64,000 nucleotides of DNA from Longimicrobiales bacterium. GTDB taxonomy: Bacteria > Gemmatimonadota > Gemmatimonadetes > Longimicrobiales > Gaopeijiaceae. The notes under the pieces are model-generated. The model had not been told where the DNA came from and ran no database searches. It saw nothing but the letters and a program-made list of their open reading frames with translations. A program made the translations under genes and the position numbers. This document shows, piece by piece, positions 1 to 7,387 of the stretch; the first letter of the stretch is position 1; each line of letters begins with the position of its first letter. Location of the stretch: NCBI GenBank assembly GCA_958295645.1, contig OY282361.1:1640501-1704500 (forward strand), written 5' to 3'.

Positions 1-662
1 TCCTCGATCCTCGAAACATCCAAGACGACTTCTCGCACGGAGATCAAGTCGTCGCCCCTTCGGCCGGGCCGAGCGCTCCGTCCCACATGGGCGAGCATCG
101 CCATCCCGGCGGCGGCTTCGCCGTCCCCCATTTTCACTAGGCGCTCGAAAGTCCCGTCCCGGCCGAATATCTGGTAGGCGCCGTGGAAGACGTCGAACGC
201 GGCAACCCGGCCGCCAGAAATGGGCGCAACGTGACCAAGCCCCGTGAACTCTCCCGGCCCCTGCCCCGGGCGACCGATTTCGTGGACGGTTCCGTCCTCC
301 CACACGGCCAGGAGGCGGCTCGCCAAGTCCAGCCCTTGGTCGATCACGTACAGGGTTCCGTCGTCGCCGAAGTGGCCCGCAACAATGTCGGTGAAGAGCG
401 CGTCGGATCCGCCGATGCGCCGGACCTCCTCGAAGTCGAACGTCAGGGAGACGTCCTTCGCGGGCAGGTCCAGGGTGGATTGCGCCGGGAGCGGCGCAGC
501 GGCGCGAGGCATGGCGGCGAGAGCAGGCGACGGCGCGACGGACGGGGGCTCGGCAACCAGCGGCGCGGCGAGCAGGGCCAGAGCGGCTGCGATGCCGAGG
601 ACGGAGGCGGCCCGGATCACGCCGGGGCTGGAGGGGCGGGTCGATTGGTGGGGCATCGTCAT
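1..662 (-). CDS. secreted six-bladed beta-propeller protein, 3' end cut by window edge
   Basis: Read on the minus strand from ATG at 662, the frame stays open to base 1, so about 220 residues are visible. The N-terminus has a hydrophobic stretch (GIAAALALLAAPLVA) that looks like a signal peptide or anchor. Propeller-type strands follow, for example GHFGDDGTLYVIDQG and the GRPGQGPGEF motif that recurs in the NHL-like six-bladed propeller family common in Gemmatimonadota and Bacteroidota. The role is unknown; such proteins are exported and thought to bind ligands at the cell surface. No strong ribosome site precedes the ATG; a second ATG two codons in could equally be the start. The C-terminal blades lie outside the window. 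Confidence 0.72.
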   Translation of the reverse strand, partial: MTMPHQSTRPSSPGVIRAASVLGIAAALALLAAPLVAEPPSVAPSPALAAMPRAAAPLPAQSTLDLPAKDVSLTFDFEEVRRIGGSDALFTDIVAGHFGDDGTLYVIDQGLDLASRLLAVWEDGTVHEIGRPGQGPGEFTGLGHVAPISGGRVAAFDVFHGAYQIFGRDGTFERLVKMGDGEAAAGMAMLAHVGRSARPGRRGDDLISVREVVLDVSRIE

Positions 663-782
663 GTTATCGTGGGGCGGATGGATTGGATGGTCCTTCGGGA
701 GCGCCGGACGAAGGAAAGACAGGAGCGCCGAAGGATGGCAAAACATGGCGGAAGAGTCGCGCCCGGTCGTCATCAGGCGGTC

Positions 783-889
783 ATGACGGCCTCTCTCCAG
801 CGGGATCGACAGCGACGCGGCGACCCGCCGACATCGTCTACCAAGACGACCTCGTGGCCGCGTTTCGCGACATCCACCCGCAGGCGCCC
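783..889 (+). pseudogene. HIT-family gene remnant (5' third only)
   Basis: A 69-base in-frame block (821-889) encodes RPADIVYQDDLVAAFRDIHP followed by QAP. This is almost the same, in protein and in bases, as part of the intact HIT gene at 27426-27776 ([21 protein letters not shown]). Just upstream, 'ggcctctctcc' resembles the GLFSKI start of that gene but is out of frame. Downstream similarity stops and the catalytic HxHxH part is absent. I read it as a decayed, truncated copy or an old homologous insertion. The rest of the gene-free stretch 663-1002 holds nothing else I can recognise. Confidence 0.6.
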
Positions 890-1002
890 GCCCTCGCCGT
901 TCCGTCTGGTTTCGTCGGCCTCCGGGCCGCTTTGCGCGCGTCGTCCATTCCCTCTAGCCTAGTTTTCATCGGCCGACTTCGTTCCTCCAGCCCTGCCCGT
1001 CA

Positions 1003-2355
1003 ATGCGTCGTCCTCGCCCTCGGTTGCGTCCTCCCTCCGCCGGTTGCGCCACGCCCGCCGAAGCGTTCCTCGGCGTTCTGCCCTCGCGCCGCCGCCGGCA
1101 TCGCTGGCCCTCGCGCCGCCGCCGGCATCGCTGGCTGGGCTCCGCGGCTTTCGTCCTCTTCGCTTTGCCGGCCTGCGCGCCGCGCGACTCCGGTCCCGCC
1201 GACCTGTTGCTCACGGGCGGCTCGGTTCTGGACGGCTCGGGGGCCGAGCCGTTCGTGGCGGACGTTGCGGTGGCGGAGGGGCGCATCCAGTTCGTGGGGG
1301 ACGCGGCGGGCCAGGGAACAGCGGCCCGGGACACGGTGAGCGCGGAGGGCTTGGTCGTCGTGCCGGGCTTCATCGACATGCATTCGCACGCGGAGTTGGA
1401 GGCGGACCACGGCAGGGACGCGCGGGCGTTTCTGTTTCAGGGGATCACGACCGTGGCGCTGGGGATGGACGGCGGGGGCAGCGCCGACGCGAGGGACAGG
1501 TTCGCGGAGTGGACGGCGGCCGGGGTCGGGGTGAACGCATTCCATTTCGTGGGCCACAACTGGGTGCGCCGCCAAGTCATGGGAATGGCGGACCGGGCGC
1601 CCACGGAGAGCGAGATGGACGCCATGCGCGCTCTGGTCCGCCGGGGAATGGACGAGGGCGCCCACGGGCTCTCCAGCGGGCTGTTCTACTTGCCGGGCAA
1701 CTACGCCGAGACCGAAGAGGTCGTCGAGCTGAACCGGGTCGCCGCCGAGTACGAGGGCGCCATCTACGACACGCACGACCGCGACCTGGGCGCCGCGTAT
1801 CCGCCCTTCGGGTACCTGGAGTCCATCGCCGAGGCCATCCGCATCGGCGAGGAGGCGGGCACGAAGGTGATCTTCAGCCATTTCAACGCCCAGGGCGTCC
1901 ACAACTACGGGCGAGCCCCCGAAGGAGCGGCTCTGGTGGAGGCGGCCCGGAGGCGAGGGGTCGAAGTCGCGGGCGCGCACCACTCCTACACGGCGACCCA
2001 GTCGAACCTGCGCTCCTACACGATTCCGAGCTGGGCGGCGGCGGGCGGCGACTCGGCCATGGTGCGGCGATTCGATCATCCGGACACGGTCGCGATCATC
2101 GACGGGCAGACGCGGGAGATGCTGGCCATACGAGGCGGCGCCGAGCGGCTGCTCTTCGCGGATCCGCGCCCGGAGGACATGGCCACGTACCAGCGTCCTC
2201 ATCAATATTCCCGCGGCACCGTGCACGTGCTGGTCAACGGCGTGTTCGCAGTCCGCGACGGCGAAGCCACCCTGGCGCTGGCCGGTCGTGCGCTCGTCCG
2301 GGGCGGCCAAGCCTGGGAGAGCATGGCGCCGCCCGGCCCTGGAGAACGCAAATGA
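1003..2355 (+). CDS. N-acyl-D-amino-acid deacylase-like amidohydrolase with internal deletion
   Basis: The protein (450 aa) belongs to the D-aminoacylase branch of metal-dependent amidohydrolases, which release D-amino acids from N-acyl forms. It has the N-terminal LLLTGGSVLDGSG strand, the HxH metal motif (GFIDMHSHAE), a THD (YDTHDRD) and a later metal His (IFSHFN). A lipoprotein-type leader (FVLFALPAC) suggests export. Two things are odd. The cysteine normally in the GNCG-like loop is replaced (GITTVALGMDGGG). At about residue 391 (base 2176) the chain jumps from LLFADPRPE straight to MATYQRPHQYSRGTVHVLVNG. This skips the 110-150 residue segment that in the family carries the catalytic Asp and the HPRxxG region. 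It may be inactive. It is translationally coupled to the next gene (ATGA overlap). Confidence 0.82.
   Translation: MRRPRPRLRPPSAGCATPAEAFLGVLPSRRRRHRWPSRRRRHRWLGSAAFVLFALPACAPRDSGPADLLLTGGSVLDGSGAEPFVADVAVAEGRIQFVGDAAGQGTAARDTVSAEGLVVVPGFIDMHSHAELEADHGRDARAFLFQGITTVALGMDGGGSADARDRFAEWTAAGVGVNAFHFVGHNWVRRQVMGMADRAPTESEMDAMRALVRRGMDEGAHGLSSGLFYLPGNYAETEEVVELNRVAAEYEGAIYDTHDRDLGAAYPPFGYLESIAEAIRIGEEAGTKVIFSHFNAQGVHNYGRAPEGAALVEAARRRGVEVAGAHHSYTATQSNLRSYTIPSWAAAGGDSAMVRRFDHPDTVAIIDGQTREMLAIRGGAERLLFADPRPEDMATYQRPHQYSRGTVHVLVNGVFAVRDGEATLALAGRALVRGGQAWESMAPPGPGERK
1081..1134 (+). repeat. perfect 27-bp tandem duplication
   Basis: The 27-base unit starting ccctcgcgccgccgccggca occurs twice without mismatch (1081-1107 and 1108-1134), in frame. 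It encodes PSRRRRHRW twice in the arginine-rich leader of the amidohydrolase, just before its hydrophobic lipoprotein segment. It lengthens the positively charged n-region. Confidence 0.95.
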
Positions 2356-5114
2356 CCGTCGTCCGCTGGATCCCGCTCGCGACCGCCTGCGCTTGGTCGC
2401 TCGCCCTGCCCACCGCTGCCGCCGCCCAAGGGTCCCTGGCGGGCACCGTTCGCGCGGAGGGCACCGGCGAGCCCCTGGCCAACGTGCGCGTCGCGATTGC
2501 CGGGCTCGCCTTGGCCCAGGCCACCGACAGCGACGGCCGCTACGAGATCGCGGGCATTCCCGCCGGCGCCCAGACCATCCAGCTCGGCCTGATCGGCTTC
2601 CGCACGGAGAGCCGCGAAGTGGCCATCGTCTCCGGGGAAACCGTCCGGCTCGACGTGACTCTCGCGGAGGCCGCCATCGCGCTCGAAGGGTTCGTCGCCG
2701 TCGGCAGCCGCGCGAAGCCGCGAACCGTCACGGAATCGCCGGTGCCCGTGGACGCCATTCCGGCAGCCGAGATCGCCGCCCAGGGCGACACGGACTTGAG
2801 CAGTCTGCTGCGCAACGTGGCTCCCTCCTACAACGTCAACACGCAGCCCATCGCGGACGCGGCCACGATTTCTCGCCCCGCCAACCTGCGCAACTTGGCG
2901 CCCGACCACACGCTGGCGCTCGTCAACGGCAAGCGCCGGCACCGGGCCGCGGCCATCGCTTGGTTCGGCAACGGGGTCGCGGACGGCGCTCAGGGGCCCG
3001 ACATCGCCGTCGTTCCCGCGATCGCGTTGCGCCAGATCGAGATCCTGCGCGACGGGGCCTCGGCGCAGTACGGTTCGGACGCCATCGCCGGCGTGATGAA
3101 CTTCGAGCTCAAGAACAGCCGGTCGGGCGGCTCGGCGGAGTTTCGCACGGGCGCCCATCCGCTCGGCGGGGGCGACGGCGACGCGTACACGTTCGCGGCC
3201 AACGCCGGGCTGCCCTTGGGCGAACTGGGCTTCGCCAACTTCAGCGCGGAATACGGCGCCAGCAATCCCACCAGCCGCAGCGTGCAGCGCAGCGACGCGC
3301 TCCATCTCATATCGACGGGCAACTCGAACGTCGCGACCCCGGCGCAAGTCTGGGGATCTCCGAAAGTGGAAGACGACCTCAAGCTTTGGGCCAACTTCGG
3401 CGCGTTCCTGAACGACCGCGTGCAGTTCTACGGCCACGGCAACTTTGCGTCCAAGCGCGTGACCGGCGGCTTCTACTTCCGCAATCCGAATTCGCGCCAA
3501 GCCATCTTCAGCAACGACGAGGGCCGGACGCTTCTGATCGGCGACTTGCTGGACGCCCGAGACGGCCTCTTGGACGGGTCGGCGAACTGCCCGGTCGTGC
3601 GCATTGCCGGAGGCGTGCCGGATCCGGCGGCGCTTCAGCGGGTGAAGGACGATCCCAACTGCTTCTCCTTTCAGGAAATCTTTCCCGGAGGATACACGCC
3701 GCAATTCGGGGCCGACTATCTGGACGCGTCGGTCGTGGCCGGCCTCAAGGGCGAGACGGGCGGGCTTCGCTGGGACGCGAGCGCAAGCGTGGGAAGGAAC
3801 AAGCTGGACTTCTTCATTCACGAGACCACCAACGCGTCGCTGGGTCCGAACACGCCCACGAGCTTCGAACTGGGCGCCTACCAGCAACAGGAGCTGAACG
3901 TTCAGGCCGATCTCTCGTATGCGCTCAACGACATGGTCAACGTCGCGGGGGGCGGCGAATGGCGCAGCGAAGGATTCGAGATTGGGATGGGACAGCGAGA
4001 ATCGTGGGAAATCGGACCGCTTGCGGTTCAGGGATTCAGGGCGGCCTCCGACGGCTTTCCGGGATTCGGTCCGATCGCCGCCGGCAGCTGGGACCGGGGG
4101 AACTACGCCTTCTACGGCGACGTGGAGCTCCGCGACCCGAACGAAGGACGCTGGACGGTGGGCGGGGCCGTCCGCTTAGAAGAGTTCGACGGCTTCGGAA
4201 CCACTGTGAACGGCAAGCTCGCCGGACGCTACGGCCTCACGGACGCCTTCGCTCTGAGAGGCAGCGTCAGCACCGGCTTTCGCGCTCCCACGCCCGGCCA
4301 GCAGAACGCCTTCAACGTGACCACCGAGTTCGACCGCGAACTGAACGCCCCGGTCAACAAGGCCACGATCGCCTCCACTTCGGAAGTGGCCAAGCTGCGC
4401 GGCGGCAAGACGCTGGATCCGGAGACCTCGCTCAACGTGGCGCTGGGCGCCGTCGTGGGATGGGAGCAGGTCGCCTTCACGGTGGACTACTTTCGCATCG
4501 CGGTGGCCAGCCGCATCTCGCTGACGCAGGACTTCAGACTGACGCCCGCCGAGGTGCAACGGCTGCTGGCCGAGGGAATCAGCAGCGCAGGCGACGTGCG
4601 CGACTTCCGCTTCTTCACCAACGATTTCGACACGCGCACGCAGGGGATCGACGTGGTGGCCACCTACGAACCCGAAGCGCTGGAGGGCGCCACGACGTTC
4701 ACGTTCCTGTTCAACCACACCAACACGAAAGTGACCGCCTACAGTCCCAGCGTCCTGGACGACCGGCGCATCCTGGAGCTGCAACGAGCCCTGCCCCGGA
4801 GCCGCTGGAACCTGTCCGCCAGCCACGCAACCGCGCCATGGCGCTTCCTGGTGCGCCTCAACTACTTCGGCGGCTGGTACGACTCCGAGGACATCCGCTT
4901 CAACGACGGCGGCACGACGGTGGACATGGAGGCCTCCTACTCGCTTACCGAGGCCACCAGCTTCGCCTTCGGTGCCCAGAACGCGCTGAACAAGTTCCCA
5001 GGCCTGAACCCCAACGCCGCCCAGGTCGGCAATCCCTACAGCCAGTTCTCGCCCTACGGCTTCAACGGTGCCTTCGTCTACGCCCGCATCAACTATCGGT
5101 GGAGCTGGGATTAG
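2352..5114 (+). CDS. TonB-dependent outer-membrane receptor with carboxypeptidase-regulatory N-domain
   Basis: A 920-aa outer-membrane receptor that would import a ligand using TonB energy. In order: a signal peptide (ending PTAAAAQG); a CarboxypepD_reg-like beta-sandwich at about 22-100 (GTVRAEGTGEPLANVRVAIAG); a plug at about 120-240 (LVNGKRRHR, IEILRDGASAQYGSDAIAGV); and a long beta-barrel ending in an aromatic-rich strand (YARINYRWSWD). The barrel holds two cysteines in a loop-like region (NCPVV and PNCFSF). The ATG overlaps the stop of the upstream amidohydrolase (ATGA), so the two are probably co-expressed; a peptide or acyl-amino-acid ligand is inference. No SusD partner is adjacent. 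Confidence 0.93.
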   Translation: MTVVRWIPLATACAWSLALPTAAAAQGSLAGTVRAEGTGEPLANVRVAIAGLALAQATDSDGRYEIAGIPAGAQTIQLGLIGFRTESREVAIVSGETVRLDVTLAEAAIALEGFVAVGSRAKPRTVTESPVPVDAIPAAEIAAQGDTDLSSLLRNVAPSYNVNTQPIADAATISRPANLRNLAPDHTLALVNGKRRHRAAAIAWFGNGVADGAQGPDIAVVPAIALRQIEILRDGASAQYGSDAIAGVMNFELKNSRSGGSAEFRTGAHPLGGGDGDAYTFAANAGLPLGELGFANFSAEYGASNPTSRSVQRSDALHLISTGNSNVATPAQVWGSPKVEDDLKLWANFGAFLNDRVQFYGHGNFASKRVTGGFYFRNPNSRQAIFSNDEGRTLLIGDLLDARDGLLDGSANCPVVRIAGGVPDPAALQRVKDDPNCFSFQEIFPGGYTPQFGADYLDASVVAGLKGETGGLRWDASASVGRNKLDFFIHETTNASLGPNTPTSFELGAYQQQELNVQADLSYALNDMVNVAGGGEWRSEGFEIGMGQRESWEIGPLAVQGFRAASDGFPGFGPIAAGSWDRGNYAFYGDVELRDPNEGRWTVGGAVRLEEFDGFGTTVNGKLAGRYGLTDAFALRGSVSTGFRAPTPGQQNAFNVTTEFDRELNAPVNKATIASTSEVAKLRGGKTLDPETSLNVALGAVVGWEQVAFTVDYFRIAVASRISLTQDFRLTPAEVQRLLAEGISSAGDVRDFRFFTNDFDTRTQGIDVVATYEPEALEGATTFTFLFNHTNTKVTAYSPSVLDDRRILELQRALPRSRWNLSASHATAPWRFLVRLNYFGGWYDSEDIRFNDGGTTVDMEASYSLTEATSFAFGAQNALNKFPGLNPNAAQVGNPYSQFSPYGFNGAFVYARINYRWSWD

Positions 5115-7342
5115 CCTGCCGCACCGTCACGGCCTGTCGCACCGTCACGGCCCCCCTGCCCCTGCCCCGTCGCTCCAAGCTGCTCCAGCAAGAACGCCAG
5201 TTCCATGGCCGCATTGCGGACGTTGCGGCCGAAGGAGCGGCCTCCGGCGTGGCCGGCCCGAGGGTCGTAGTCCAGGATCACCGGCAACCCGGAGCTCGTG
5301 GCCGCCTGCAGGCGGGCCGTCATCTTCCGCGCCTGCAGGGGCGGCACGCGGGTGTCCAGGTCGCCCTGGGTCAGCATGACCGCCGGATAGTCCACACCGT
5401 CCCGGACGTTCTGGTACGGCGAGAACGCGCGCAGCACGTGGAACTCGTCCTCAACCGCGGCGTTCCCGTACTCGAGCAAGGCGGGCAGGTTGTTGGTCTC
5501 GGTGAACTGGTGGAAGCGCACCATGTCCAGGTCGGGGAAGCCGCAGAAGACGGCGCGGAACAGCTCCGGACGCTGTGTCAGGGCGCTGGCGACCAGCAGG
5601 CCGCCGTTGCTGACGCCCCGAATCGCCAGCCTGTCCGGGCTGGCGTAGCCGCCCTCCACGAGCCGCTCGGCCGCCGCGACGAAGTCGTCGAAAACGTTCT
5701 GCTTGTTCTCCAACATTCCGTCGCGGTGCCAGGTCTCGCCGAACTCGCCGCCGCCGCGCAGAGTGGCCATGGCGTAGAGGCCCCCCCGCTCCATCCAGAG
5801 GGCGGCGCGGGCGTCGAAGCGCGGCAGGAGGCTCACGTTGAAGCCGCCGTAGCCGGACAGGAGCGTGGGCGCCTCGCCGGCGGGGTCGAGTCCTCTCCGG
5901 CGAGCGACGTACATCGGCGCCTGCGTACCGTCCTTGGACGTGTACCACACCTGCTCGACTTCGTACTGCGCGCCGTCAAAGGGCGTCTGCGACGGAAGCC
6001 ACTCCTCGGTCTCGAGAGTCTCCAAGTCGATCTCGAGGATGCGGGGCGGCGCGTTCAGAGCCGCGAGGGTCAAGAGAGCAGAGCCGTCGCGCCAGTTTCG
6101 AAGGGTGGCCACGTGGTGGTCGGGCACGGGCAGTTCGCCGGTCCGGGCGCCGTCCATGTCGTAGCGGACGATCCGGCTGCTCGCGTTGTGCAGGTAGCTG
6201 GCGAAGATGCTCCCGTCGATGATCTGGTAGCCGACGAGCACGTCCTCGGCCTCGGCCAGCACCTCGCGCCAGTTGTCTTGGCCGGGGGTGCCGGGCTCCA
6301 CTGCGACGACTCGGTTGTTCGGCGCCTCCAAGTTGGTGAGCATGAAGATCTCGCCGTCCACCCAGCGGACTCTGAAGCGCGCGGGCTCGCCCGTCGCGAG
6401 CGGCGACGGGGGCCTGTCGGCGCCCAGGTCGTGCAGATAGACGTCGGTGCGCGCCCATCCGTGCTGAACCGTGTAGAGGAAGCGGCCGTCCCCTGCCCGG
6501 GTGAAGCCCAGGAAGCTGGTGGGGGAGAGTCCGGCCGACCCGGCGCTCGATACGCCTTCGACACTGGCGTCGCCGCCGCCGAATATCTCGGCGTCTTCCT
6601 CGATCGGCGTGCCGAGCACATGGTAGCGAAGGCGCGGGCCGGCTTGCCGCGACCTGTGCACGTAGTGGAAGCCGGCGCCGTCTTCGCTGAACGAGAGATT
6701 GCCGTAGAGGGCGTTGGGCAACTGGTCGGGCAGGTCTTCGCCCGCAGCCAAGTCGCGGACGCGGATGCTCACTTCGTCCTGTCCCCCGTCGCGAACGGCG
6801 TAGAGCATGAGCGATCCGTCCGGCGCAAAGTCCCGGACGGCGACGCTGGTCGTGCCGTCGGGGCGGATTTCCAGCGGGTCGATCACGACTTCGTAGTCGC
6901 CGCTCGCGTCCAGCGGCCCGTGCTCGGGCTCCTCGGGGACCGGACGGCGGTAGATGGCGGCGACCGGGCGCCCCGGCCCGCGCAACGAGAAGTACTCGTA
7001 GTCGCCGCTCCTGCGCGGGAACACGGCGCCGGGCACGCCCATCAGCTCCGCCAGCCGCTCTTCCAGCGAATCACGCAGGGGCGTGTCGCCGACGACCTGT
7101 TGCGCGTACTCGTTCTGAGCGGCAATCCAGGCGCGCGTCTCGGGGCTCGACTGGTCTTCCAGCCATCGGTAGTCGTCGGTGAACACGACGCCGTGGAGGG
7201 TGTCCACGACCGGCCGGCGAGCCGTGTCGGGAGGCGGCGGATAGGAAGACGTTTGGCAGGCAGCGGCCGCGGCGGCGAAGAGACCGGCGAGCGCCAAGCG
7301 GCGGAGGCCGAGCATGGGAGATGGAATGCGAATGGGCGACAT
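5111..7342 (-). CDS. prolyl oligopeptidase family (S9A) serine peptidase, lipoprotein
   Basis: A 743-aa prolyl oligopeptidase that cuts short proline-containing peptides. A lipobox-like leader (AGLFAAAAAAC) points to membrane anchoring. An N-terminal catalytic cap (YRWLEDQSSPETRAW) leads into a seven-bladed propeller, then the alpha/beta-hydrolase domain. The triad is visible: Ser in GVSNGG, Asp in QGDLDTRVP, His in RAGHAGGRS. Length fits S9A. The last 20 residues are a Gly/Arg/Gln tail made by a short DNA repeat. The gene converges on the TonB receptor with a 4-base overlap of stop regions. Paired with the S9 peptidase upstream, it suggests periplasmic peptide breakdown. ATG at 7342 is used; an internal Met (MLGLRRLALAG) is an alternative. 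Confidence 0.93.
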   Translation of the reverse strand: MSPIRIPSPMLGLRRLALAGLFAAAAAACQTSSYPPPPDTARRPVVDTLHGVVFTDDYRWLEDQSSPETRAWIAAQNEYAQQVVGDTPLRDSLEERLAELMGVPGAVFPRRSGDYEYFSLRGPGRPVAAIYRRPVPEEPEHGPLDASGDYEVVIDPLEIRPDGTTSVAVRDFAPDGSLMLYAVRDGGQDEVSIRVRDLAAGEDLPDQLPNALYGNLSFSEDGAGFHYVHRSRQAGPRLRYHVLGTPIEEDAEIFGGGDASVEGVSSAGSAGLSPTSFLGFTRAGDGRFLYTVQHGWARTDVYLHDLGADRPPSPLATGEPARFRVRWVDGEIFMLTNLEAPNNRVVAVEPGTPGQDNWREVLAEAEDVLVGYQIIDGSIFASYLHNASSRIVRYDMDGARTGELPVPDHHVATLRNWRDGSALLTLAALNAPPRILEIDLETLETEEWLPSQTPFDGAQYEVEQVWYTSKDGTQAPMYVARRRGLDPAGEAPTLLSGYGGFNVSLLPRFDARAALWMERGGLYAMATLRGGGEFGETWHRDGMLENKQNVFDDFVAAAERLVEGGYASPDRLAIRGVSNGGLLVASALTQRPELFRAVFCGFPDLDMVRFHQFTETNNLPALLEYGNAAVEDEFHVLRAFSPYQNVRDGVDYPAVMLTQGDLDTRVPPLQARKMTARLQAATSSGLPVILDYDPRAGHAGGRSFGRNVRNAAMELAFLLEQLGATGQGQGGRDGATGRDGAAG
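5114..5149 (+). repeat. 18-bp tandem repeat at convergent gene ends
   Basis: Two 18-base units (gcctgccgcaccgtcacg, then one with a single c-to-t change) lie directly after the TonB receptor stop. They are translated on the minus strand as the GRDGATGRDGAAG tail of the S9A peptidase. Replication slippage is the likely origin. Confidence 0.9.
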
Positions 7343-7387
7343 GGTACGGGCCTTCCCGCTCGAGTTGGAGGTGGGAGCGAACCGCCT

